DNA from: Elgaria multicarinata webbii
Lineage: Eukaryota > Chordata > Lepidosauria > Squamata > Anguidae
Direction: 5' to 3'
Assembly: GCF_023053635.1 (NCBI RefSeq)
Contig: NC_086176.1
Location: forward strand, 72,054,536-72,118,535
Length of the DNA stretch: 64,000 nt
In this document: in pieces, positions 11,605-23,441 of the stretch
Position numbering within the stretch: position 1 is the first letter of the stretch
How the letters are laid out: each line of letters starts with the position of its first letter
Position numbers and translations under genes: made by a program
Notes under the pieces: generated by a model
What the model saw: only the letters and a program-made list of their open reading frames with translations
What the model was told of the DNA's origin: nothing
Database searches by the model: none

Positions 11605-12879
11605 TCCAATTTGTATGCCTTCCTGGTTTCTCTTGCCTATACTTCTCTTTGACCACTCTGACCTGCTCTTCAGGCTTCAAACCAACCTCTATAAATGTGT
11701 TATCTTGGGCTTGAGGATGGGAGTCACAGGTGAGAGCTACCAGAGTTGCACTTAATTTATAAAGAGGCCCTGGCTGTCATCCTGCCAGCCTGCACAAAAG
11801 TGGCTGGGAGTCCCATCAAGAACAGGTTCAGGATTAGAGCTGAATTACAACACACATATGCATCCTTAGAAAGAGGGGGTAGAAGGGGAGGGGGCTACAA
11901 TTTGTGCTAGGACCACCAAGAGCAACAGACCTCTCCCTGTGCTGAAGCTCTTTCCTGCCGGTGTGAACTAGTGTGTGTTGCAACTCCTGGTTTTGGATGT
12001 CAGAGCTGTCTGTTTGGCAGCTTGCATGACTGCACATGCAGCTCTGTGCGTGGTGCGGACTATGCCATCCCCACTACATCTATTTACACACGTGGAAGCA
12101 GATCCAGAAGAACAATCTGTATATGCGTATATATTATAGTGTGCAAACTTCGTCTTTGCTGGATTCGGAGACAAGCATACAAAGACATGATTTTTTCAAA
12201 GTTGAAAAGAGTGCTGGGTCCATGAAATCTGGATGCAAATATTCTGTTATTTATTGACAGGGCTTTAAAAATATAGATATACCCAACAGCGTGCACTTTT
12301 TTCTTTTTTTAAAAAAAGGACGGTATTTCAACAGCCTTTCTCCTAGAGAGGTTGCTTTGTACTTTGCTACCAGGGAGACACTATGTAGTTGCTGTCCTTC
12401 GATGAAAGGTAAGAATGTGACAGATGAAATGGCAGAAATAATTAGATAAAGTAGTACATGCCAGCAGAGCTGCTGGAACCCTAATTAAAAGGCAGAAAAA
12501 TATGCACCCTCTAATGTTGCTCTGTGCCTGTTTTCAAAACAATGTCTTATCTTTTGTTTGTTATCTTTGCACAGCACAGTGATTGCAGCCAGGTTTCTAA
12601 ACCAAACCTGAAATAACTCAAATATAGAAACACTCTGAGCAGTGCTTTGACTGTCCAGCAGCTTCCATATGGATCATGCTAAACTATGCTGCACATATAG
12701 TTGCCAACCATTAGGAAATATACTAGCCCAGGCATGTGTGTGGGTGGGTGGGTGGGGGGGTGGAGAGTTTGTCTCCCTTATCCAATTGCTAACCGGGATG
12801 AGCAAAAACTGGTTTTCTTAGGAACGGGGAAGAAATTCATTCCATTTGTATTTTAATATAACTACAATGTTATATTAAA
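11605..12879. other. No recognisable gene or repeat
   Basis: No coding homology. A GT/GGGTG-rich patch lies near 12737-12763. Confidence 0.4.
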
Positions 12880-12937
12880 ATGCAAACTACTATGTGAACC
12901 AAAACTCCATTTTCCTCTACAATTTGTGCTTCTTTGA

Positions 12938-13135
12938 ATTTCACAATGGAGTTCTCCAAACAACAAATGCATACAAAAATGCATATATTAGGGGAAATAA
13001 TGTTAACAAATTGACTATATTAGGAAAATTGCTTGCAAAAATGTGTATATTAGGTAAAAATGCATATGAAATGCATGCATTACGAGAAATGTGCACAGAA
13101 ATGCTTATGAATTTTTGTGCACAAAAATTCAAAAA
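12938..13135 (+). repeat. Dispersed AT-rich repeat, copy 1
   Basis: Shares GTTCTCCA, ATATTAGGAAAATTGCTTGC and ATTAGGTAAAAATGCATA, in order, with the reverse complement of 53740-53905. Within the copy, GCATATATTAGG-like segments recur in tandem. It is an unassigned element. Confidence 0.55.
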
Positions 13136-13739
13136 ATTCAAGATAAACCAAACTCAAGACTGGAGAAATTGTCAATGTTCAAGATGAAATGAATTTAGGA
13201 TTAGAAAAATGAGAAACTGAAAGAAACCAAAATTGAGACTTTTGTGCATGTCTGCCTGAGGTCTTGAGAAAAAATAAAATATTTCCCCCAGTATGGGCTG
13301 TACCTAGGGATGTCATTCACTGTGGAATCCGTCCCTTTGGGGGCTCGATGGACTCCCGGTGAGCACCCGACTTGACTCACATTTGTGATTCAAGCCGTAG
13401 GGCTTTTCCCCAAATCTGGGAGCTTTCCCCATTTTAAAAAAGCAAACAAACATTTATGTAAATAGATATGTGTGCAATTTGTGGTGGACAATTTGCATGA
13501 TTTACACTCATTTCAGCCACAATTTGTGTAATTTATGCAAAGTTTGGGCAAAAATGGCAGCCTCAATCTGCTTAAATCTGGCCAGGGAAGGTTGCTTCAA
13601 TCTAAGAAATCAGGATTTTGATGATACCAGAAGTATAACCATGCTTTAGGCAAAGGCTACCTTTTGTTCCAAACAGCAATAGCCCAATCTGATATCAGGA
13701 TGATAGCACTATCAATGGCAGTTAGTCATGATGGCTATA

Positions 13740-13935
13740 TCTTATCTCCATTATTAGAGGCAGAATGCCACTCTGCACTTGTTCCTAGGGAACAACAAGT
13801 ATATGAGTGGGTGGGTGCTACTGCTCTCATGTCCTACTTGTGAGCTTCCCATTAGGGCATCTGGTTGGCCATTGTGGGAGCAGAATGTTGAACTAGATAG
13901 GTCTTTGGTTTGATCTTGATATAACATGACTCTTG
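13740..13935 (+). repeat. CR1 LINE 3' fragment (TTCTTATG-tail lineage)
   Basis: GGGCATCTGGTTGGCCATTG and TAGATAGGTCTTTGGTTTGA resemble the 3' end of the CR1 lineage that ends in GGTCTGATCCAGCAGGGC (compare 33405-33525). Confidence 0.6.
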
Positions 13936-16668
13936 CCATCCATGCAATTAGCAATTGTGTGAGTTAAATAACTAAATAGTAGGTGTACGGCTTAATCCAG
14001 TTTGGGACCACAGTGGGGTCAAAAGGTTAAAGCCCTCCCCCATGTCTGCTATTTATTTTTTTAAAAATCAATTCACATATTTACTAACTGTATGCACAGC
14101 TCAGCAGGGTGGGGTGTGTGTGCTTGAAATAATGTAAAACAGTGAAGTAAGGGGGGGAATGCAGCAGGGCTTCCATTCCCTCAACCCTACACCCTGTCGT
14201 GTAAAAAGGAGAGATCACTTTATATCTGAACAGCATGGGCAGGTGAATAAAATGCTCATTGCTTAACCCCATCAACATCTAGTTTGGCTTTTATGGAGTT
14301 TTGAAAGACCACAAAATAATTCAGTAAAAGCATGGAAAGTGTTAATTTTCCAGAAAGGCACACAATGCCATAATAATGTGTTGAAATCTCTTTCAGATTA
14401 AGGGTATCTATTTTTGTATGCAAGAAAGCTACTTCAATGGATCAAGTCTAACAGTTTTCTCAGTAACGGAGGTGAAGCTTTGAACCTCCTTTAGATGTAT
14501 TGTTATTCCAGGAATGTGTAGCTTCATAATCGTTCCTGCAATTATAAAACTGAGCTGTGCTAGTGCATTTTACTGCTATCAGGTACAAACAACATGTGGA
14601 TAAGAAGAACAGCAATCAGTCAAGGATTAGAAACACACAATGACTTCTACTTCACTTCCTAGCATCATCTATAGAACTGCAGGCCACAACCACATTAATT
14701 AGCAGTGAGTTTTCATATCTTCCCGTGCCAGACAAGATATAGTCTTTCAGGGTTGGTGCTAAATCCGTGTACAATGGCTTTGAAAAAAGCAGTGCCCGGG
14801 TATTTTCTTAACCTAATCTGAGGGGTCCTCAGTTTTTGGTGTGGGAAAAGCAAAAGAAAGAAAAGAAACACCTCAGTTTAACAAAGCAAATGTATTCAGT
14901 TCTATTCAGGTTGAAAAGAGGAAGTATGACATTGAATAAAACAGAAATACTTGCTACGAACTGCAATTGAAAAGCTCTGTATTTTGCTTTTAGTAGTTTC
15001 TTTTCTTCCTTTTTCTGAAGAATGAATCTTTTGAAAAATAATGTGTGTGGTGGGGGGGATTGTTCCCCAATTCTGGCACCCTTTTATGAAAACATTTCAA
15101 CCATCAAGGCTGGTGCTATGTTTGAGGCCCCGCAGCATTACCAGTCTGTAATATGAAAATACACCAACCATCACAGCTGGTGCCACGTGTGAGGCCCCAC
15201 ACCCCACAAATGTACTTGTGGCAATGGGCAGCAGCAGCACTGCAAGCATCTGAGAGCCACAATGCATAAAGATGCCATTGCGGTGTCACTGCAGGGTGGC
15301 ATCTCGGCCAACCATTGTTGCTGCTCATTAAATCCAAGCCTGGGAGCACAGGTGGGTGAGCCGTCTGCAGCTGTTGGATAAAGCCAGGTGCTGCCACCAA
15401 CTTTTACAATATTCAGTATGGGCTAAATGCTATGAATTTTGCAGCTCAGCTTCATTTGCATTTCCTCAGGAGTAAGTCAATGGTGTTTACTGTCAAGCAA
15501 GTATGCATAAGTTTGCACCCTTTGGGCCAAAACAGACATTCGTTTAAATTTGTGTCTAGAAGGTACTCCTTGTGTTTATTTTTTCTCCACAGTAGATGCA
15601 GGGGGCTCAGTTCAGGTTGGGACTCTAGTGCTGAGGATAGGGGAACTTTTAAGAGATCCAGTACCTACTCTAGAGTAAAAATGAACAAAAGTCATAGCTG
15701 TAAGACACAGATTTAAAGAAATATCTGTTTTGACCCTAAGTGTAGGGTATTTACAACAGCTTCTAATGCTCTCGTTATGCATCAGAGACAAGCTATGGGA
15801 TAACGTTTAAACTTATAAAGGGTTAGACTAAAAATTTTGCTTATATGTTGTTATACACCTTCCAATTAAACATTTCCAGTACTGCTATTACTAATAATAT
15901 TAACAACAACAACTATTCAAAATAGGTTACCTTACTTTCCATTTTTGCTGTTGAGCAACTTGATGGGTCACTGTCAAGGGAGAGCATTGCAGAGGCCGGG
16001 AGAGACAGAGGGGGAGAGATACATTCACTGTAATTCTCTGTAACTTCCTCTTTAGGTTACTTTATTAGTCTCCAAAAAACAAGAAGAAAATGAAAGTGTG
16101 TAATAAACGATGGGTGCAAAACATTTTCTATGAACATATGCAATTGGATATTTAGAGCAGTGTTTCCAAAATTGTTGATACCTGTGAGCACACTGCTCCC
16201 ACCACAATGGACAGACATCCTAGCCCAGTTAATATCGCCTCCTCCTAACCTGCCCACTCAGTCTGGTTTCAGAGATGGGACTGTGCTTCAGGGGCAATTT
16301 TAAAAAGTTCAAAGGAGCCTGAGGAGGTTGGGTAACTACAGTTCCCATGTAGCTCCATGCCATGCAGGTGCCCAGGGAGAAAACCCAGGATGTACGGGTC
16401 TGTGTGTTCAGTGTTGTAATGGAGCCAGGATTTGCAGGGTCAAAGCACCAGGACTTTTGATTAGCAGGGAGGATGGCATCATTTACCTCAGATTTCCCTG
16501 TTCCCCCTGAGATTAGCTGGAATCTCACAGCAAGTGTGGGGAAATGGATTTTCCCAACAACAGTTGGGAATAGTTGTAAGCTATCCCTACTGTAATGTGA
16601 AATATTTGAGGATAGATTGGTATTGAATGGTAATTAAGACCCTTTTGCCAATGGAGGATGGTGGCTCT
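13936..16668. other. Long stretch without recognisable gene or repeat
   Basis: About 2.7 kb with no protein homology on either strand and no boundaries I can assign. Short open frames at about 15116-15400 and 15432-15716 lack any known motif. Confidence 0.4.
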
Positions 16669-16773
16669 ATTCTGGGCTTTAGTCAGAACCAGCTAGAACT
16701 CTAAAGGAGCTGTCCAAAGTGCTGAAACTATTTGGGGGATTTAGCACTTTGGATAGCTCCTTTAGAGTTTAGC
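16669..16773. repeat. Palindromic MITE (ATTCTGGG family), truncated
   Basis: ATTCTGGGCTTTAGTCAGAA leads into AACTCTAAAGGAGCTGTCC, which is mirrored by GGATAGCTCCTTTAGAGTT. The 3' outer arm is missing. Confidence 0.65.
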
Positions 16774-17034
16774 TTTACAAAAAAAACCTACTTCTAGTGG
16801 AAATGAAAACTGCTAGAACTGGTTTGTTGATATGCATCAATGCAGCAGCCTGACTTTGTGGACTCCGTGTGGCTGTGGGTACTGTCATGATGAATGTCTG
16901 CACTTTGAAATGTACCACTACATCACTGAGAGTGGGGATCTGAATGCCTGAACAGGGCTTATGTCAATCAAATGGAATCTTTGTATATTACTGCTTAAGA
17001 ATAGAGTACAGTTGCAAGGAGTAAGCTCTTGTTG

Positions 17035-17240
17035 GCTATGGAGAGAAGTTACAGCTCACTGACAGAACACATCCAAAGGTCCAAGGATCAGTTCCAGGTA
17101 TCTCCACCAGTCCAGTTAAATTGATCAGGTAGCAGCTGGCAGTGGAGAAGATCTCTGGCCAAATCCTCAAAGAACTACTGCTGGTCAGAAAAGAACATGG
17201 TGGGCTAGATGGACAAATAGTATGACCTGGTTATAAGTCA
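17035..17240 (+). repeat. tRNA-like SINE with CR1-like 3' end (diverged)
   Basis: AAGGTCCAAGGATCAGTTCC and GGTATCTCCACCAGTCCAG resemble the B-box region of a tRNA-headed SINE. GGGCTAGATGGACAAATAGT followed by ATGACCTGG resembles the CR1-type tail that such elements borrow. Confidence 0.55.
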
Positions 17241-18399
17241 AAATATATTCTGCCAATTGTCATATAGATAGATCAGTGCTAGATTAAAGCAGCAGGACAA
17301 TGGTAAATCCATTTGAATTATGCTTAACCTTAAGGCATTCAGAATGAAAACTTTCTTTTTGGGGTTAAACCAGAGTTCCCAGGGAGGCAAATAAACAAAT
17401 AATGAATCCAATATGTAAATTAATCCAAGAAGCAAATTTTCAGCTAGTACTAATTTATATGAGCCTCTTTTAGACATTCTTTTAATTGTTCTAAAAACTC
17501 AGTTCTTCACTTTTAAGCGTGCAATAATCTGTTCCTGTAGTTTCATCTGAAAAACTTTCCATCCTGATTGAAATATCCCGTCCCTTTTCCCTTGTGTGAT
17601 CAAAAGCCAAAGACCTCAGCAAGGAGTTGCTTTAAATAGCCTAGTTCTTGGAAATATGATTCATGTGTATGACACTCATTGATGAAAACCCAGGCAAATT
17701 GCATTAGTCTCCAATGCTCCCAAAAGAATAAACTACCCCTCTCCAAAACCCATTCAAGCTGTCACATTGGCAGCCATACTTTCTCTGATTAATTAAGCCT
17801 ATTACCAAAGGAAATTGCTCAATTGTTCATTCAATTGAGTGTGAAAGAAATTTCAAACAGTTCTTATAGGGGGGAAATAAAGTAAAGGTTTTTAATTTGT
17901 GCTGTAAATACAAATGATTTGACTGCCTTCATTAGAGTCTGGGAATTAGTTCATATAGAACATGGTAGAATTAAAAGCATTGCTTTATAAAATAAAACCC
18001 TTGTGCTGATTATAAGACTGCAAATCATTGTTTTTAGAAAACAGTCAGAAATGTTTTAACTTCAGGTGATTATACTCCAGGTGATTATCAGTATTCTCCC
18101 CACATATGCAATTTAGCAGGTCAGATGCGAGTGGAGTTCCTACTAACAATGGAACAATTTAATCCTTGATATTGAATACAGAAACACTCTGATGATTTTG
18201 AAAAGTCCCCCAGTTCACAGAATGTGCTAGATATTTCAAAATAAGTAGTGGGGAGGAGTTGATACTTAATCAAAATGTTTCTTCGTGCTGAAATGTTCAA
18301 CATACTGTCCCAGTGCAACAGAACCTGAAAAACTACTCATCACACTGACATCCACAAGCACTTTTGAAATGAATTGAAAACACAGTCAATCTGCAATAT
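17241..18399. other. Repeat-poor AT-rich sequence
   Basis: About 1.15 kb with no transposon ends, microsatellite or coding homology. Possible regulatory content cannot be judged from one genome. Confidence 0.4.
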
Positions 18400-19930
18400 A
18401 AAGGGAGCCAGGCTGGGTCAAGCCAAAGGCTGACCTGGCCAGCATTCCATTCTCACAGTTCCCAACCAGATGCTCATGAGAAGTCCATAAGAAGAATATG
18501 AGCAGAAAAGCACCCTCCCACTTGTGTTTCCCAGCAACCAGTATTTAAAGACATACCACCTCTGTTCCTGGAGGTAATGGGTAAAATCCAACATTGCACA
18601 AAGAGACATCCGCTCACAGAAAGGGGATGTTTCCTTCTTTCTTCGGTCTGCATCCCCTGTGTCCCCCAACCATCCAGAGCCAGTTTTGAGGGTGCCTGGG
18701 AGACTGATGAGGTGGGACAATTGACCCTCATTCTGCTTATGGAAGCAGATCTGTCAGTGGAAGAAGAATTCAATCCATGAAGAGCAGCCATGGATAGCCT
18801 TTTCATCTATGAATTTGTCTCCTTCCCTAATTAGGGATGTCTGGGAAATCTGGCCCTCATTTATTGTGCTCTATGCATTTTGGAGAAGTCTCCTTCTTCA
18901 GGAGCTGTTTTTAGTCCTTTTGAAATTCCTTAACTGCAAGGATGACAATATTTAAATGCTTAAAAAACAATGTATTCAAGCATCTAAAAAGCATCTAAAA
19001 AGAAGAAAATATTGTCGTTCTTGTAGTTAAGGAATTTCAAAAGAACTAAAAACAGCTCCTGAAGAAGGAGACCTCTTCTCTGAAATGCATAAAGCACAAT
19101 ACATTTTCTTTCCTCCTTTGAGCACTTGAGTTTGCCTCCTCCTTCATTAGTTTACAGTGCTTTTCCCTCCACATCCATGCCTCTTGGGGCTCAACAGGTT
19201 TCCCCTGAGTCCTTGGCTCATCTTGCATTGCTGAGCTGAGCCGGGAGGCTGCCCGCTAGAACTCATGGACTCCGCACAGTAGCGAGGTCACTGCACGTGA
19301 GTTGCTCCTTTTCCCTTCCAGGCCCATGGGGGAGAAGGAGACATTTGGCACAGCGTTGTTGCCGGCAGCAGCATGTGGCAGGTGGCTGCGGCAGGGACTT
19401 CTGTCACCGTCACCCACCTCTGCTGCCATGTGCAAACAGTGTTGGCAAGGAGAGTGCATGGTGCTGGCAGTGCCAGCAGTGGCAGGCAGTGGGTGATGGC
19501 AGCAGGGAAGTAGAACTGTCAGTGGAAGAAGGATTCTTGTGGTAGTTCATCCATAGTTTAACTATGTGTGGTATGAAGAAGTACCTCCTTTTATTTGGCC
19601 TGAATCTCCCACCAGTTAGCTTCATTGGGTTCTATGAGAGTGGGAGGAAAACATCTTCCTATCCCCTTTCTCCACACCATGCCTAATGTTATTAGCCTTC
19701 ATCATTTTTCTAACCTAAAAAGTGCCAAACCCTGCAACCTTTTCTCACAGAGGAATTGCTGTAAATCCTTGAGCGTATTTGTTGTCTTTTCTTTTCTTTT
19801 TGCATCCTTTCCAGCACTACAATATCTTTTTTGAAGTGCAGTAACCAGAGCTGTGCCCACTATTCCAAGCTGGTCTTACCATCCATTGTAAAGACATTGA
19901 TTGTGTTGGCAGTTTTACTTCCAGATCCTT
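18400..19930 (-). repeat. CR1 LINE copy split by two insertions
   Basis: Minus-strand CR1 pieces occur in colinear order at about 18400-18579 (CCAACCAGATGCTCATGAGA), 18788-18822 (ATGGATAGCCTTTTCATCTA) and 19541-19930 (CATAGTTTAACTATGTGTGG onward). Foreign DNA at 18580-18778 and about 18830-19540 separates them. The order matches the CR1 at 56975-58102, so this was one copy. Confidence 0.7.
18861..19102. repeat. Long inverted repeat (foldback element)
   Basis: Arms of about 93 and 95 bases flank a spacer of roughly 53 bases. The left arm has CTTCTTCAGGAGCTGTTTTT and AAATTCCTTAACTGCAAGG. The right arm has their reverse complements, TAGTTAAGGAATTTCAAAAG and AAAAACAGCTCCTGAAGAAG. It lies within an insertion in the CR1 copy and fits a foldback MITE. 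Confidence 0.8.
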
Positions 19931-20792
19931 TCCTAATGATTGCCATTGGATGCACATGTCATTCTTCCATGTTAGACTCAAAATTTATGCTTTCCTAATA
20001 AGCAGTCATGGGGAAAATAATGGGCAGGAGACCCACACCAGTTTAGTCCCACTGGAGTCACAAAAGAGTGGAATCATTTACAGAGCAATGGTAAGAGGCT
20101 TAGGAGAAATTCTATGGCCCCTCCTGAGGCCATACACACTCTCACAACCTTACAAGGGGGACTCTGGAATTCAATCCCACCCCGTCCACTCCCCCCTCAC
20201 AGTCACCACAGAAAGAACCATGGCAGCTGCTTCCTGAGTTGCAAAAGCAACTCTGGAGAAGTGAAAAGGGGGATAGGGTTTAGTGTGCTCAGGTCTTGCC
20301 CCATGAGCTCCCCGAGCCCTGCTCACGCTGCACTGCTCAAAGGAGCCAGACCGCGCAAGCCTTTGCCCAACACTTGAGAGGCTCTCAAGCCTCCTGAGCC
20401 CTTGGCAAAGCCTGGTTTCTGGGGCTTCCAGAAAGTGTGCTATTCCATTAGTGTGGCCAGGGGAACTGCACACTTTCCAGAGGCCCCAGAATATATGCTT
20501 TGTCATCCCCCTTCCTGTGCCAATCAGGGTCTTAAAGGCCCTCTTACTGCAAGGCTACCTTTAAGGCCCCCATACGTGGGGCAGGGTGAGAAATGGCATT
20601 AGAGTGGAGTAAGAAAACATGCAATTTCCCCAGTTTTGGGTAAATTGCATACTTTCCCCCATTGCATTAATGGTGCTGGCATTAATGCAGCGGGGAGGGG
20701 GGAGGGACTAAGGGTACACCATGACCCAGAAGTCAGGATGGACTAATGCCTGACCTCTCTTGAAGGCTTGAAAACAGTTGGGCACAGGTCCG
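19931..20792. other. No recognisable gene
   Basis: GC-rich in its second half. A loose inverted pair, TTTCTGGGGCTTCCAGAAAG and CTTTCCAGAGGCCCCAGAA, lies near 20418-20492 and may be part of a MITE. Confidence 0.4.
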
Positions 20793-20885
20793 TCCTAGCA
20801 CTGAGCAGGTCCACCTGGGCCCATGAGGGCCAGACATGGGGACATCTGCTGCCCTCACAGACCCAGCCGGATTTTCACAACAATG
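20793..20885 (+). repeat. Dispersed repeat, copy 1 of 2
   Basis: GAGCAGGTCCACCTGGGCCC, then GGGGACATCTGCTGCCCTC and TTTTCACAACAATGC match 28037-28130 in order and spacing. The family is unassigned. Confidence 0.65.
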
Positions 20886-22239
20886 CTAAAAAGGGGTAAT
20901 TCAAATGTGAGAGGAGAGAAGGGGAGATAGGTGGGGAGGAGAGATGCCAAGATATGCAGTAGCCTGTGGTCTCTCCAGCTCCCAGCAGCGAGACCTCTCT
21001 AGGCAAGCTCAGAAGACTACCTAGAGAAAAAACAACAAGGAGGACAAAAAGGTGCAAATTGCCACCATTGCTCCTTCTGCTTTGCTGGGCACCTCCTTCA
21101 AAGGGCATAAATGCCCCTTCATATGCTGATATACATGTAGAGAAGAGGCAGGCTTCTGTAACTGCCTCCCTGTATAAGATGGGGCCTCAGTGCACAAAAG
21201 TATTCATGGAATAAACCAACCTTCAATAGTCAGCTAAACACATTGCTGAACCAAGTTTGACATTTCTGATTACTTGCTTGGGGAAGGCGAAATGACTGAA
21301 TGCAAGCTTCTCTTCCCATTCATGCCCAAGTGATCATCACTAGCAGAGTGATCAAAAACTAGGCAGTGTTGACTTGCTGTCAGCAGCTATACATACTGTG
21401 ATCTGCAGAGAGAGCTCTGCAGATCACAGCATGTGTTTAGCCTCATTCTGCATGCAGTGATCTGTGGATCAGGACCCCCAGGGACTTGACTTTCTGGGTT
21501 CTCGCCTACAGCTTAAAGTTTAATTATTCTCTAGCTGCTCCTCAGTATGTGACTCATTTGTTGTCTCAAATTACAAGATTTGCTGGCTCCTTTTATTGAC
21601 TGAAGGAATTGTTCTTATATAACAAAACACAAACTCCACATTTTGGCTGAGATTTCTCCCCCCCCCCCTCCAAACCCAGCCTTTGCTGAGACTGACATCA
21701 TCTTAATTGGCTGAAACACTTTCTTATTTGCAGTAATTCTGAACTGTGGACACTTGCCTGTTTGAATCTTGTACCATGAGCTGGAGCAAGGGCTGGTGAG
21801 CCTGTGTTGGGAACATCATCTTAACAGTCCATAATGTTTCCTTGCCTGGGTAAATTGTGAACCTTGGACTCTTGCCTGTTTGCATTTTGTACAGTGAGTG
21901 TCCTGATTTTACTAAAAATATGGATGTTTACTTTGCCTCCAACTCTGGTAACTCCTGTCCTTGGAATTGTCTCTTAAACAAAGTAACATGCAGTTAGCTT
22001 TGCCTAAGCCACTTGATTTATGGTGGGGTTATGCACATGTAAAGCTAAGTGCCATGATCTCTAAAGTACTGCTCTGTATAACTTGATCGGCTACAGTAAA
22101 GGGCTTCACTGAGATCTTTGTGTCGGGTTGCCAAAGGTGTTACCAGGAAGTCAGGCTTTGAGAATTCCATTCACTGGGATACTTTAACCCCTGAGCCACC
22201 CAGAGTAACTCTGATAGACAACTACTGTTGTCTATAATT
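20886..22239. other. No recognisable gene
   Basis: Contains an imperfect direct repeat: CTTGCCTGTTTGAATCTTGT near 21752 and CTTGCCTGTTTGCATTTTGT near 21873. No protein homology. Confidence 0.4.
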
Positions 22240-22325
22240 CCTGTATTTCTGTAAACCGCCCAGAGAGCCCCGACTATGGGAGCGGTATATAAGTGCAATA
22301 AATAAATAAATAAATAAATAAATAA
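22240..22325 (+). repeat. LINE 3'-end fragment with (AAAT)n tail
   Basis: TGTAAACCGCCCAGAGAGCC, GGGAGCGGTATATAAGTGC and an (AAAT)n tail. Same family as 834-901. Confidence 0.65.
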
Positions 22326-22624
22326 TACTCAAGACGTGATCGAGGCAGAAAAGTAAGCTGGTTTTGCTGCTCTCATCCCCACAATGTAGGTGCAGTTATG
22401 CACTCTTACTTGCACTCAACCAGCCTTACATCAGTGGCACTCTAACCCTTGTTAAAACTGTTTCATTGCTTGTAGCCACCTGAATGTTGTGGAGGGTATT
22501 CAGAAGTAACCATGTCGACACTCAGTGCATCTTGCCATTCCATAGCAAGATACGGGCCTCAACAGGACCACCAACTCTAGTTACTGGGAAATTCCCCATA
22601 GCATTCTGGAATTGATCAGATTCT

Positions 22625-22702
22625 GTCCATGCAACTTTTGTGAACCACCCAGAGAGCTTCAGCTATTGGGCAGTATAGAAATGCAATAAATAAATAAATG
22701 AA
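22625..22702 (+). repeat. LINE 3'-end fragment with (AAAT)n tail
   Basis: GTGAACCACCCAGAGAGCTT, TATTGGGCAGTATAGAAATG and an AAAT tail. Confidence 0.65.
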
Positions 22703-23337
22703 TCTCCAAAGTTGGACCAGGGAGGAACAAATGCCATGAGACTAAACTTCCCCAGAAAGTGGTTTGACCATGGCATTGAACTCATTGTCCTATATCGAAA
22801 CCACTCTTCCCACCCTCTGGTGCAAAGACAAAATCGAGGGTATGCCATGCCCTATGAGTAAGGCTGATGATGAATTGAGATAGCCCTATGGTTCTCATGA
22901 AGGCCCTAGCTTATAGATAAAGACTGCTATCTGTTTCAAAGAATAGCCAAATTCTGGGTCTTAGCCCCATAAACTCTTTCTGGTTGTCATGTGAAATTTA
23001 ATCAAGTCTGTAGTGTACCCTTAAAGCCCTCCCATGGGTACACTCTGGGTGTACCAGGTCCAGGCTGCCCCTGCTTCTGTTCCTTCTCCACTATCACCAT
23101 CTTCCCTAGGCTTTGACAGTGGTAGTTTCCAACCAGAGCTCTCCTTTTTTACTTCCTAGCACTTTTTCCTGTGGCTGTGGGATACAGGGACTTCCTGCTA
23201 AAGGTGGTGCCTGCTGCTGACAACTTAATTAATCATTCATTAATGTGAATAACAACTTTTAGCTGGGAAGCTTCAGAATGAAGCAGATGAAACTGACTCT
23301 AGTACACCAAAACTTATGCCATGATACAGTTAACCTG
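22703..23337. other. No recognisable gene or repeat
   Basis: I see no supportable feature here. Confidence 0.4.
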
Positions 23338-23441
23338 CATATACACATACCTGAGAGTAAGCCCCATTGAACTCAATAGGGCTTACTTCTGTATAGTATA
23401 GAATTGTATGTATAGAATTGTACTGCAAGGCTCTTTGTTCT
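23338..23441 (+). repeat. Family F short palindromic repeat
   Basis: GAGAGTAAGCCCCATTGAAC and CTCAATAGGGCTTACTTCTG form the inverted core. Confidence 0.65.
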
